Of a stretch of DNA of 64,000 bases, positions 35,890 to 45,436 are shown piece by piece; the stretch's first letter is position 1, and the number at the start of each line of letters is the position of its first letter. Source of the stretch: Ornithinibacillus massiliensis (lineage in GTDB: Bacteria > Bacillota > Bacilli > Bacillales > Amphibacillaceae); assembly GCF_018310345.1 (NCBI RefSeq), contig NZ_JAGXBY010000003.1, positions 496,001 to 560,000 of the forward strand, written 5' to 3'. A program made the translations under genes and the position numbers. The notes beneath the pieces were generated by a model that worked only from the letters and a program-made list of their open reading frames with translations, did not search any database and was not told where the DNA came from.

Positions 35890-36723
35890 TCACTTCAGAA
35901 AAGCTTCGTCCTTCGAAACACGCACCCTATCATCAGGAAAATACTTCTTAAAATATTTCTCAACCGCAACATGAATATCCTGACGATACCACTCGGACAA
36001 GCCATGCTTCTCAAACAATTCCGGCATCCCTAACCTAGCTGATCGTCGCCCCATCGAACCATCCCCAATACGTAATGTATCAATCCAAACATGATCAACC
36101 CTATCTTCCAAAACCTTTGCAAAGTTTGGAGTAAATGGTAACACTGGTGAAACAGATGCCTGGGTTGGTATCCCTGCATCATGCAATCTTTTTAATACCT
36201 TTAAGCGCAATGTTACACCAGGGGCATAGGGGGCAAAAATCCGCTTCATATCCTCTCGATCCGTTTCAATCGTCATCGATACAAGGACATCACATCTTTC
36301 TTTAAGTTGTAAAAGCAAATCCATATCCCGTTCAATAAGCGGTCCTCGTGTTTGGATTTGTAGGAAGTCAGGTGGATGTTCTATCATCTCTGCCAATATT
36401 CCTCGTGTAATTTGGGCATCCCGCTCTATAGGCTGATATGGGTCTGTAGCAGACGCCATAAATATATTGACAGCTGTATCCTTTTTACGCAATTTTTGCA
36501 TCTCTTTCCGGTAATTCTCCGCCGCATTCTTTTTAATATTGACCCATTCTCCCCATGGAATGTCTTTAAATCGTTGGATGGGCATTTCTCGAACATAACA
36601 ATATAAACACGCAAAGCCACAGCCACTATAAGGATTTAATGAATGGGTAAATCCAACATCTAAGTAGCCTTTTGCTTCAGTCAATATTGACTTGGAAACG
36701 ATTTCCTGCAACTGAATGTTCAC
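35890..36723 (-). CDS. Radical SAM protein, SPL/Rv2578c-like
   Basis: A 277-residue radical SAM enzyme with the 4Fe-4S motif Cys35-x3-Cys39-x2-Cys42 (GCGFACLYCYV), an early SxxPYSG segment and an LCxCxxP-less small fold, as in the spore-photoproduct-lyase-like group. I take GTG at 36723 as start, behind GGGAGG; the codon at 36732 overlaps that site. Its reaction is unknown. It is convergent with the S41 gene. Confidence 0.85.
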   Translation of the reverse strand: MNIQLQEIVSKSILTEAKGYLDVGFTHSLNPYSGCGFACLYCYVREMPIQRFKDIPWGEWVNIKKNAAENYRKEMQKLRKKDTAVNIFMASATDPYQPIERDAQITRGILAEMIEHPPDFLQIQTRGPLIERDMDLLLQLKERCDVLVSMTIETDREDMKRIFAPYAPGVTLRLKVLKRLHDAGIPTQASVSPVLPFTPNFAKVLEDRVDHVWIDTLRIGDGSMGRRSARLGMPELFEKHGLSEWYRQDIHVAVEKYFKKYFPDDRVRVSKDEAFLK

Positions 36724-36868
36724 TTGATCCACCTCCCAAAATCCACTATTTATTCTATTTTACTCCGCTAATCTACTCCGATAAAGTTTTTATTCTCACT
36801 TCTCTCAACATCTTTATTATCACATCGCAACCACCTATGAATAAACTAATCAAAAAGGTGTGAGATAT

Positions 36869-37489
36869 ATGCCTAATTCATTCCCCGTTCAAATAAGAAC
36901 GCGACAAATAAGTGCAGGTCCGAAAAAAATAGTCTATTATCCTCAAGTAGTACAAATGAACAATCTACATCTACAACACTTTATCAATCAATCCATTATT
37001 CAAGAAACGCAATCCTTAATCAATCTACAAACCGGCGATAACCCACAAACCGTGGTAGAAATGCTTGGGACATATGAAATCAAAAACAACCAACGCGATA
37101 TTCTCAGTATCTTTTTAACCAATTATACCTACCATGATCGAGCGGCACATGGGATGACATTTAAACGATCCCTATCCTTTGATTTAAAAACTGGGAAAAG
37201 GCTTGAACTAAAAGACCTCTTTAAACCAGGTAGCGATTATATCACAAGGCTCTCCGAGATCATCCATGTACAAATTAAGCAACGCGATATCCAATTAATC
37301 GATGATTTTACCGTAATAAGCCCTAACCAGGATTTCTATTTAGCTGATAAAACTCTGGTCATTTATTTCCAGCTATACGACATTACGCCATATGTGTTTG
37401 GTTTCCCAATGTTTCCTATATCTATTTACGATATTCAAGATATTATCAAGGAAGATGGTCCATTAGGAAGATTAGCGGAGAATAATTAA
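36869..37489 (+). CDS. DUF3298/DUF4163-like protein (RsiV-like fold)
   Basis: A 206-residue protein without signal peptide or membrane helix. The YYPQVVQMNN start, the TYHDRAAHGMTFKRSLSFDLKTG segment and the FQLYDITPYVFGFP ending match DUF3298-type domains, which form the outer part of RsiV and of several secreted proteins. Without a membrane segment it is more like the free-standing relatives such as YlzI-type genes. The ATG follows AAGGTG eight bases away. Function unknown. Confidence 0.75.
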   Translation: MPNSFPVQIRTRQISAGPKKIVYYPQVVQMNNLHLQHFINQSIIQETQSLINLQTGDNPQTVVEMLGTYEIKNNQRDILSIFLTNYTYHDRAAHGMTFKRSLSFDLKTGKRLELKDLFKPGSDYITRLSEIIHVQIKQRDIQLIDDFTVISPNQDFYLADKTLVIYFQLYDITPYVFGFPMFPISIYDIQDIIKEDGPLGRLAENN

Positions 37490-37573
37490 CCCCCACCGAC
37501 TTGAACAATATGGTATGATGAAATAGAAAATTCCAATAAAAACCAATGATCGCTGAAGTGAGGACAATAGAAA

Positions 37574-38018
37574 ATGAAGCAAGTATTAGGGATTGTTTTA
37601 TTGGTCATAACATTAGTCGGTTGTAGCAATGAACAGGTAGTAAATAATCATTATTACTATTCCTTAACAGGTGAAGGTGAAAGTTGGAGCATTAATTCCT
37701 ATCAACTGGTAAAAGCAGGAAATGCAGTCTTAACAATGAAGGATACTTCAGAATTCCTAACTAATTCATACCAGATTCAGGTATTTGCTGAAATAGATGG
37801 TAAAGAAGTATTTGCTTCAAAATGATACATTTAAATATAATGTTGATAAAAATATAGCAAAAATATCGACTGGAATTACAGAAAGCTCTGGGGAAACAAC
37901 TATCTTACCAGATAAAATGAACACTATTTATTTGATTATAAACTGGTACGACATGAATGATGAAACACTATTAGAAGAAAAGATAGATCTATATGATAAG
38001 CATGTGTTCCTTAACTAA
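37574..38018 (+). pseudogene. Lipoprotein gene with an internal frameshift
   Basis: The first frame (37574-37825) starts with a signal peptide and lipobox LVGCSN (Cys near residue 17) and stops at 37825. A second frame (37797-38018) reads on directly with the expected continuation (NDTFKYNVDKNIAKIS to the end). The switch lies around 37815-37825 near AAAATGATAC, and one base too many or too few would join them into a protein of about 147 residues. The C-terminal half has no start of its own with a ribosome-binding site. It may be a broken gene or an assembly indel. Confidence 0.6.
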
Positions 38019-38021
38019 AGG

Positions 38022-38055
38022 AAAACCAACCTCACCTGGAGTGTTGGTTTTTTTG
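38022..38055 (+). terminator. Rho-independent terminator
   Basis: AAAACCAAC/GTTGGTTTT stem with a 12-nt interior and a T-run of more than seven bases, directly after the lipoprotein frame. Confidence 0.85.
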
Positions 38056-38094
38056 TTTGATTTGGACATAGTAGTAGAAGGAGGTGTTTGTATT

Positions 38095-38262
38095 GTGAAG
38101 CAAGGCAATAAGCAATCCCACCGTAATCATCGTTTTACACCTAATAAAATCAATAATTATCAAGATAATGATCAAACCTCGAGCGAAGAAAGGCATAGCA
38201 GAAATGCCATGGAGTCAGCAGTTGAAAAAGAATACCCTCGAATTGATACGGAAAATCTTTAG
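38095..38262 (+). CDS. Small hydrophilic protein (55 aa)
   Basis: A short frame begins at GTG 38095, preceded by AAGGAGG ten bases upstream, and ends at 38262. The product is basic, then acidic, without hydrophobic segments (KQGNKQSHRNHRF, then SSEERHSRNAMES). It lies after a terminator and before another, so it would need its own promoter. The strong ribosome-binding site is the main support. Function unknown. Confidence 0.5.
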   Translation: MKQGNKQSHRNHRFTPNKINNYQDNDQTSSEERHSRNAMESAVEKEYPRIDTENL

Positions 38263-38275
38263 ACAACACGAAAAA

Positions 38276-38307
38276 GCCTCACATGCTCAGGGAATCCCTG
38301 AGCATGT
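38276..38307 (-). terminator. Rho-independent terminator (27-nt perfect palindrome)
   Basis: ACATGCTCAGGGA and TCCCTGAGCATGT form a perfect inverted repeat with a 1-nt centre at 38281-38307. On the minus strand it is followed by GAGGCTTTTT, so it ends the 38332-39565 gene. Confidence 0.7.
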
Positions 38308-38331
38308 CCAAAGACGAATAGGAAGCACGCT

Positions 38332-39565
38332 CTATTCTAAAACAATATAATACATATGATCTTTCTCCACCAGGTTCCCTTTCACTTCCCTAATTCCTTC
38401 CATAAAGATTACCCCATCACGTATAATCGGTTTTTCATCTAGCACTAGGTGTAGCTGTTCTATCGCACTAAACGTATCACCACTATCAACAATAACAGGC
38501 TGACTAATTTGAAAAACCTTGTCGTTAATCGCAACCGAAATAAAATGCTTATGTAAACGTTTATTGTCCTTAACTATCACATTCATCGGGTCGAACCCTT
38601 TTGAAACCATGTCACCTTTTAAATAAACATGGTACCCCTTTGTTTGCTCAAATTGAAGAAAGATTTCTTCTTTTTCTTTTGTAATACTTTCTATAATTGA
38701 AATGCTCTCGTCACTAATTTCTAAGTCATGGATACGATAAGGTTCCCATTCCACCAGTTCCTTTAACATGTCATATAACATATTATCCGACTCAAAAAAC
38801 GTTTCTTTCCAGTTAGGAGCAATCTCATCTAGCAACAAGCAGAGAAACAACCCAGAGCTATAACAACTCTTGCGCAGCATCCTCGACGACTCGCTATTAT
38901 TTAGTAAACTACTACGATATGTCGTTAAACTATCCGCATATGCCTTATGGCTCATATGACGATAAGCCTGTGATTCTACATAAAAAGCAGGATCCTCTAC
39001 TGTTTCAATAGAAAGCTCATAATCTAAATACTGCCCCATCACCGTTCTTCTACTTTCCCTAGCAGCAATAAATTGTGTTAATGAACGATATTGTTCTTCC
39101 TTCGTAGTAGCCATCATTGCATGATAAAGATACTGCCTTTCTCTATTACGTAATTCTATATTTTCTTTTAGTAATGGATAGTTCATTCCTAGTAACTCAT
39201 TAGGGAATCGTTTTTCTCCTTGAAGGTGTTGGAATCCATGGAATAACTCATGCACGACAATCGAATAAATACGCTCCATATCGCTGTAATGTTCTACATT
39301 CACGATCGCTGTCGGATAATCCTCATACAAAATAAGTGTATCTGCACCGCCTGAATTGTTCATCCCATTCGACATAACAATACGGCTCATTATCGCAATC
39401 AAACTTGGGATGATTATAGAGGTAAACACCGTCTTTATCATATAGCGCAAAAGCTACTATTTCAAATCTTGGCCAATAAGAAATAGCATGTTGTTTTATA
39501 AAATTGTACAGATTTTCAGCATTCACCGTTCTATCTTTTCCCTTTTTTAGCAAGTCCTGTTTCAT
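38332..39565 (-). pseudogene. Zinc-metallopeptidase-like gene (HELFH) with a frameshift
   Basis: Two overlapping frames on the minus strand join into one protein of about 410 residues. The first (39565 down to 39323) gives an N-terminal part ending YCYVEWDEQF. The second (39450 down to 38332) continues SGGADTLILYEDYP and holds the zinc-binding motif HELFHGFQH. A one-base shift near 39362 would restore it. The first frame has AAGGGA upstream of its ATG; the second frame has no ribosome-binding site for its first ATG. The family looks like an HEXXH metalloprotease of Bacillaceae with unknown target. Confidence 0.6.
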
Positions 39566-39645
39566 TCCGAATCAATCCCTTACGTCGAGTCCTTGTAGTA
39601 TAATTTTCTAAGTTAGTCCATCATAAACTTTTGTTTTATAAATCA

Positions 39646-40227
<582 letters not shown>

Positions 40228-41055
40228 TTAAAAGTAAAAATCATACCCTAGATAAGTGAATGCCTTTTTAAATCCTACATTTTCAGCAATGGCAATAGAA
40301 GGCTTATTTGATTCCATACAATCCCAATAAGGTGTATACTCCCTCTCCAAACACGCTTGAACAAAGGCATGAGCTAATTTTTGCGCTAACTTTTTTCCTC
40401 GATGCTTTTCTAGCGTTTCAATATTGATACTATGTGTTTTCTCTGCAACAAAACCAGAAAGACATGTACTAACTATGTTATTCTCATGGACAATGCCATA
40501 ACCAATTCCTTCTTGAAAAAAAATCTCTCTTGATGCCCAATTTTCACTCACTTTATTTTGTATTTCCGTTATATTTTGAATCGAACCATCTTTATTTTCA
40601 AAGAGAGATTCATCTATTTTCACCATATCATATCCTGGTTCCATATCGGGCTCATAGATTTTCCTGTAGTGCTTTGGTTCCAGAATATAAACTCTTTGCT
40701 TCCAGTTACCTACTTGCCGATGTTCAAACAGCTTTTGAATTGTCTCATTCCACTTCGGATGATTACCAATTCCTTCAAAAAAGTCCAAGCCCACTTTCAT
40801 TGCCTCTATCCGAATTACCGAATCAATGAATTGGTTTAATTCGGAATTAAAGCTATCATTTTTCTCATTACCAATAAAAATAAATCCATCATTATTGCCT
40901 AACCAAATAAGTCCAGTAGTAGGAGAATTACGATCATCCACAAATACACGACCGGGATTGATCCCTTCTATTATTGCTTTCGCTTCTATTTGCCCGTCTT
41001 CATATAAGAGATCCCTACACATATAAAACCCATCTCTAGTTAACTCTGAAATCAT
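40228..41055 (-). CDS. GNAT-family acetyltransferase (275 aa)
   Basis: A two-part GNAT protein of the GNAT_acetyltran type: an N-terminal alpha/beta half and a C-terminal half ending in INIETLEKHRGKKLAQKLAHAFVQ and YWDCMESNKPSIAIAENVGFKK, which hold the acetyl-CoA-binding motif. Substrate unknown. It overlaps or abuts the paiA-like frame, so the two may be co-transcribed from one promoter to the right. Confidence 0.85.
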   Translation of the reverse strand: MISELTRDGFYMCRDLLYEDGQIEAKAIIEGINPGRVFVDDRNSPTTGLIWLGNNDGFIFIGNEKNDSFNSELNQFIDSVIRIEAMKVGLDFFEGIGNHPKWNETIQKLFEHRQVGNWKQRVYILEPKHYRKIYEPDMEPGYDMVKIDESLFENKDGSIQNITEIQNKVSENWASREIFFQEGIGYGIVHENNIVSTCLSGFVAEKTHSINIETLEKHRGKKLAQKLAHAFVQACLEREYTPYWDCMESNKPSIAIAENVGFKKAFTYLGYDFYF

Positions 41056-41293
41056 ATTTTTTCCTCTTCTCTATCATCTATTTTCAGTTTACTAACTTTA
41101 TTCCGATGACCACATCATTAGCCGATTCGAGTCAATCCTTCCATTAGACCTCTACTATTCTAATATATACTCACACTCATCATAACATAATATTTAGAAT
41201 TTTTTACCACACACCTATAAAACCCCAATCTATTCTAATACAAGCTATTTATGGAAAAGATACTACTAAACATTACGCATAGGAGAACTAACG

Positions 41294-42310
41294 ATGGAAT
41301 TACAGTTAATTGAGGCATATGTCCCAGAACAAATTTTTGGCCGGACAGATGAAGCTTTGAAAAACTATCCCCATGTTTCTTATTGGATATCAAAGGAAAC
41401 AGCGGATCGTACATTAATCCGTGTGCTCGTACGAACAAAGGATACCGAAGAAATATTAAACTATCTGGAAAAACAAGCACAGCTTACGGAAGGATTTGAA
41501 GTGCTGCTTTTTCCCGTTCATACATATATGAAGCAATTATCTAAGGAGGAAAAAGAACAGAGACAGCAAGAAACCGAGGAAAACACGAGAAAATTACAAC
41601 GTGTCAGCAGACAGGAATTACTAGGTACCATTACTAAATCAAGCCATATTACGCTAAATTATACGTTAATGATGATGATTGCAGCCGTTGTTGTCACAAT
41701 TGGGTTTATTCAAAATAGTCCTGCCGTGATTATTGGGGCGATGGTAATTGCCCCAATGCTTGGGCCAGTAATATCCATTGCCTTTTCATCTATACTGGGG
41801 GATTTCTCCTTACTACGGAGTGCCTCCTTTACCTTGTTATATGCAGTTGCAATTGTTATAGCAATATCCATAGGGTTTACCTTCTTTTTCCCAGTACCAT
41901 TAGACAGCAGTGAATTTGCAACGAGAACTCATGTGAACATTGCCGACATGGTATTAGCCTTTGTCACCGGAATTGCTGGTGCTTTATCCATTTTGAATCG
42001 ACTTCCAGGATCATTAGTAGGTGTCATGGTCGCTGTAGCTCTTATACCACCTAATGTTGTCTTGGGGATGTCCATAGGATCTGGATTGTGGAAGGAAGCC
42101 TATGGATCACTTCTATTACTAGTAGGGAATATTACCTCCGTTATTTTGGCAGGTATCATTGTATTTTCTTTAAGTGGCATTCGTCCGGTTAGGTGGAGTG
42201 AAGTAGAGAAAGCGAAAACTTCACGAAAACGATCAATCCTGTTTGTTAGCTTAGTCATTCTGCTATTAGTAATTGTCATTCTTTTTAGTAATAATCTTGA
42301 TTTAATATAA
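41294..42310 (+). CDS. DUF389/TIGR00341 membrane protein
   Basis: A 338-residue protein with a soluble N-terminal third (about 1-110, containing a Lys/Gln/Glu coiled part) and six membrane helices. The block VIIGAMVIAPMLGPVISIAFS and the repeated glycine-rich helices MSIGSGLWKEAYGSLLLLVGNITSVILAG are typical of DUF389. Members are found across bacteria and some are multicopy suppressors of membrane stress; no function is established. It is a single-gene unit with a strong terminator. Confidence 0.88.
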   Translation: MELQLIEAYVPEQIFGRTDEALKNYPHVSYWISKETADRTLIRVLVRTKDTEEILNYLEKQAQLTEGFEVLLFPVHTYMKQLSKEEKEQRQQETEENTRKLQRVSRQELLGTITKSSHITLNYTLMMMIAAVVVTIGFIQNSPAVIIGAMVIAPMLGPVISIAFSSILGDFSLLRSASFTLLYAVAIVIAISIGFTFFFPVPLDSSEFATRTHVNIADMVLAFVTGIAGALSILNRLPGSLVGVMVAVALIPPNVVLGMSIGSGLWKEAYGSLLLLVGNITSVILAGIIVFSLSGIRPVRWSEVEKAKTSRKRSILFVSLVILLLVIVILFSNNLDLI

Positions 42311-42312
42311 CT

Positions 42313-42364
42313 AAAGGAGAGCTCCTATACGCTTGGGTAGCGCTAGAAGAGCTCTCCTTTTCTT
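42313..42364. terminator. Bidirectional terminator
   Basis: Perfect 12-bp stem AAAGGAGAGCTC/GAGCTCTCCTTT around a 24-nt loop with T- and A-rich ends, between the DUF389 gene and the ABC exporter gene. Confidence 0.88.
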
Positions 42365-44095
42365 TTACGTTAGCTGCTGTTCGGCAAACTCTCGATACAG
42401 TTCATGGTTTTCCACTAACTCCTGATGTGTACCAACTCCAGTGACAGTCCCTTTTTCAATAAAAATAATCTTATCTGCATCAACAATCGTGGATAGTCGA
42501 TGGGCAATAACAAAGGTTGTTCTACCTTCCATTAGCCTTGTTAATGCCGCTTGAACAATTCCCTCTGATTGACTATCCAAGCTTGCAGTGGCTTCATCCA
42601 TCATTAAAATTTTTGGATTTCGTAAAAATGCACGTGCTATATTAATCCGCTGCCGTTGTCCACCGGAAAGCTTTACTCCCCGCTCGCCGACTTCTGTATC
42701 CATTCCATTACTGAATTCCTGGATAAATCCGTCAGCATAAGCCATTTTCGCCACTTCCCATAAGCGATCATCCGGAATGCTTTCGGCTTCAGGTAACCCA
42801 TAGGTTAAATTTTCTCGAATCGTTCCAGCCATCATCGCATTTTCTTGGGATACATATCCAATCTGACTGCGCCATGACGCTAATGATAATTGGTGAATGG
42901 ATGTATTGCCAACTCTGATTTCACCTGTGGTCGGCTCATAATATCGCTCTAACAAAGCAAACATGGTAGACTTCCCACCACCACTTGGACCCGCAAAAGC
43001 AATCATCTCACCAGGGTTAGCTTGAAATGATACATGATGAAGAACGGGTTCTCCATCTTCATAGGCAAAGGAAACATCCGATACTTCAATTGATTTATCC
43101 GTTATATCCATTTCAATTCCTTTTTGCCCGGCTTCGTCATCCGAATCCAGAATCGTAATAATTCTCTCTGTCGCCCCTTTTGCCTTTTGTAACTGTGTGA
43201 AAAACATCGCGAACGACGTAATCGGAAAGATAATCTGAAATAAATACAGTAAAAATGCTACTAATGATCCTGTTGTCATCGATCCCTCTGCTACGCGAAT
43301 ACCACCGTACCCAATAATCACCACAATAACAAGCATCATTACCGTGTACATCAGAGGACCAATCAAAGCAAAAATGCGCGCCTCTCTTAATCCAAATCGT
43401 AGGAGCTTACCAATTCCTGTTACGCCTTTTTGTTTCTCAACGGATTCTGCTGTCGATGCTTTCATTAAGCGAATTTCACTGATAGTATGTTGTATCATCC
43501 CAGAAAATGTAGCCGTTTCATCCTGTAATCCTTTAGATACCTTAGCCATTTTAGTCCCTAACGGAATCATGATTGCGGCTGTAATTGGCACCGCCAGTAG
43601 CATCATTAACGTCATTTTCCAATCCAAGATAAGTAAAATCGTAACGGCTCCAATAATGGAAATAATGCCCCCAATAAATTGAGGGAAATGCTGGGAAATT
43701 AAATCTTTTACAATACCAGTATCATTCACTACCCGACTCACCGATTCCCCACTTGCCTGCTTATCAAAGTAGCGAACCGGGAGACGAATCATTTTATTCC
43801 ACATCATCTCACGCATCCGAGCAACAATCCTCTGCCCAACTGCTGCAAGTAAATAGGTAGACACCCCGTCCACGACAGCCTGCAAAATAAACACCACAAC
43901 AATCGCGATAATAATCCATATGCTCAAGGATTCTAACGAAAAGCCGTCGACTAATCCACCCGTTAACATCGGGATTGTCAATCCGATTAGCGTCGTAATG
44001 ACGCTCCCAATTAACCCTATCGTGAGAGCTAATTTCGGGACATTAGTCGATTTTATGAGTGTAAGAAAAGGTTTAAAACCATTATTTTTTTCCAT
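42365..44095 (-). CDS. ABC exporter, fused permease-ATPase (BmrA-like)
   Basis: A 576-residue half-transporter: six membrane helices (about 1-310) then an ATPase with Walker A GPSGGGKSTM, Q-loop, signature LSGGQRQRI, Walker B ILMMDEATASLD and the H-loop IAHRLST. Length and fusion are as in BmrA/YvcC multidrug exporters, which work as dimers. A MerR regulator lies directly upstream (27-nt gap), so induction by an exported compound is likely. Substrate unknown. Confidence 0.94.
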   Translation of the reverse strand: MEKNNGFKPFLTLIKSTNVPKLALTIGLIGSVITTLIGLTIPMLTGGLVDGFSLESLSIWIIIAIVVVFILQAVVDGVSTYLLAAVGQRIVARMREMMWNKMIRLPVRYFDKQASGESVSRVVNDTGIVKDLISQHFPQFIGGIISIIGAVTILLILDWKMTLMMLLAVPITAAIMIPLGTKMAKVSKGLQDETATFSGMIQHTISEIRLMKASTAESVEKQKGVTGIGKLLRFGLREARIFALIGPLMYTVMMLVIVVIIGYGGIRVAEGSMTTGSLVAFLLYLFQIIFPITSFAMFFTQLQKAKGATERIITILDSDDEAGQKGIEMDITDKSIEVSDVSFAYEDGEPVLHHVSFQANPGEMIAFAGPSGGGKSTMFALLERYYEPTTGEIRVGNTSIHQLSLASWRSQIGYVSQENAMMAGTIRENLTYGLPEAESIPDDRLWEVAKMAYADGFIQEFSNGMDTEVGERGVKLSGGQRQRINIARAFLRNPKILMMDEATASLDSQSEGIVQAALTRLMEGRTTFVIAHRLSTIVDADKIIFIEKGTVTGVGTHQELVENHELYREFAEQQLT

Positions 44096-44122
44096 CGTTT
44101 TTATCTCCTATATTCTACGTTT

Positions 44123-44881
44123 TTACGTTGATCTTTCCATATAATATTCCATCGCTTTGGCAAGCCATTCCTCTTCTTCTTTTGAAAAAGGAGATGGAAC
44201 CATTGTCTCTAATTCCATTATCTTTTCTTCCTCTAAATCTATTTCCCCTAATTCTGTCACAACATCTTCTCCTAAAAATTTGAAAACTGCTTCCATATAC
44301 GATTCAACTAGCTCTTTTACTTCCTTATCCTCAAACGGTCTCCCATATAAGCGTTTGAGACCTTTTGACACTTTGATATACTCTTTATCGATCGCTAATT
44401 TTTCATCCTCTGTCTTACTTTCTATAAGCTCTGCCACGGATTCCAACTGATATTTTTCCAACCATTCCTTCTGGTGTGGTTCTGTTTGTATACTACTAAT
44501 TAATGATAGTAATACAGAACTTTCTACTTCTCCTTCCTCCTCCAAAATCATAATCGTTCTCTTGATCGCTGCTAGTGATCTTTCTATATTTTCTTTTTCT
44601 TCTTCTAACTTTTTCACATGGAGGTTTAGGGTGCTATTAAGGCTAACTGTAAAGCTCTTCTGATTTAACATCTCACCTATTGTATCCAAACTATACCCTA
44701 GGAACTTCAGACTTACAATTTTTTGCAAGGTAACCACATCTTCATCCTTATACAAGCGATGTCCAGAACTCGGATGTTTCTCGGGCCGAAGCAGTCCAAG
44801 CTCATCATAATAATGTAGAGTTCTAATTGAAATTCCAGTACGCTTAGAGAATTCCCCTATTAGGTATGATTGTTTTCCCAT
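44123..44881 (-). CDS. MerR-family regulator with TipAS-like domain
   Basis: A 252-residue regulator with the MerR HTH (about 5-75: SKRTGISIRTLHYYDELGL and HRLYKDEDVVTLQKI), a coiled coil (about 80-115) and a C-terminal helical region with TipAS-like features (about 130-250). It is the first gene of a two-gene operon with the ABC exporter. Its promoter has the 19-bp spacer expected of MerR-controlled promoters (44911-44941), so it probably activates its own operon when it binds an inducer. Confidence 0.92.
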   Translation of the reverse strand: MGKQSYLIGEFSKRTGISIRTLHYYDELGLLRPEKHPSSGHRLYKDEDVVTLQKIVSLKFLGYSLDTIGEMLNQKSFTVSLNSTLNLHVKKLEEEKENIERSLAAIKRTIMILEEEGEVESSVLLSLISSIQTEPHQKEWLEKYQLESVAELIESKTEDEKLAIDKEYIKVSKGLKRLYGRPFEDKEVKELVESYMEAVFKFLGEDVVTELGEIDLEEEKIMELETMVPSPFSKEEEEWLAKAMEYYMERST

Positions 44882-44910
44882 TATAATCCCTCTCTAAAGT
44901 TCGTACTTTC

Positions 44911-44941
44911 ATTATAAGACCTCACGTAACTGTAGGTGCAA
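44911..44941 (-). promoter_or_regulatory. MerR-type promoter with 19-bp spacer
   Basis: TTGCAC (44936-44941) and TATAAT (44911-44916) on the minus strand are separated by 19 bp, longer than the usual 17. An ACCT...AGGT inverted repeat lies in the spacer. This is the layout by which MerR regulators twist an over-long spacer and activate. It serves the merR-ABC exporter operon. Confidence 0.75.
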
Positions 44942-44958
44942 TACAAAAATAAAAAAAC

Positions 44959-45144
44959 AGGTTGGGACAAAAGAATTTATTTGAAAGGAAAAACCGAATG
45001 ATGAGCAAGGACCCCGCTTCGGAAATATACTTCGCTTTCCGCGGGCGGCTGGTGAGCCTCCCGCAGGAGTCTACGTATATTTCCGGAGCTAGTATCGTGT
45101 ATCATTCGGTTTTACATTTAATTCTTTTTGTTTTGTCCCAGCCT
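44959..45144. repeat. 186-bp cruciform intergenic repeat
   Basis: The element begins AGGTTGGGACAAAAG and ends, inverted, with the same outer arm (AGGCTGGGACAAAAC). Inner arms pair GCTTCGGAAATATAC with GTATATTTCCGGAGC, and the centre is GC-rich (CTTTCCGCGGGCGGCTGGTG). I know sequences with this centre as recurrent intergenic repeats in Bacillaceae. A 74-codon frame over it is not a gene. It has no flanking transposase and may be a non-autonomous mobile element or a structural RNA/terminator. Confidence 0.7.
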
Positions 45145-45171
45145 CGTCATGGCGTAATTGCTATCAATTTA

Positions 45172-45348
45172 TTACAGGTATTCTAACTGCCCCTTTACTT
45201 GCTTAACAGCGATTATTGAGGCATCACTTCCATAGGAAAAACGGAACTTCTTCCTAGCTTCTGCAGGCGATCTTGCCATAACCGTTTTTAACCATTTGGT
45301 TCCATTAAGTTCCGCTTCGACTACATACCTTTTAGTACCACATTTCAT
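45172..45348 (-). CDS. Small conserved-type protein (58 aa)
   Basis: A short frame from ATG 45348, with GGTGGGAG upstream, to a stop at 45172. The product MKCGTKRYVVEAELNG then KWLKTVMARSPAEARKKFR and a C-terminal IIAVKQVKG is a compact basic protein with a beta-alpha-beta pattern. Base use and the strong ribosome-binding site suggest a real gene. It lies just after the cruciform repeat. Function unknown. Confidence 0.6.
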   Translation of the reverse strand: MKCGTKRYVVEAELNGTKWLKTVMARSPAEARKKFRFSYGSDASIIAVKQVKGQLEYL

Positions 45349-45436
45349 GTAACTCCCACCTTTTCAGCTATTATCTCGTGAATAATCAAGTTGGTCAAAA
45401 GTTTGGATTAAAATGCTGAATGGTAAGTGTTTTACA

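Noticed and set aside
38281..38307. 27-nt perfect palindrome as an attachment or operator site
   Set aside because: A T-run follows on the minus strand just past a stop codon, so a terminator explains it better.
44962..45186. 74-codon frame over the cruciform repeat
   Set aside because: It follows the repeat's inverted arms, has no homology-like composition and its start has no supporting gene context.
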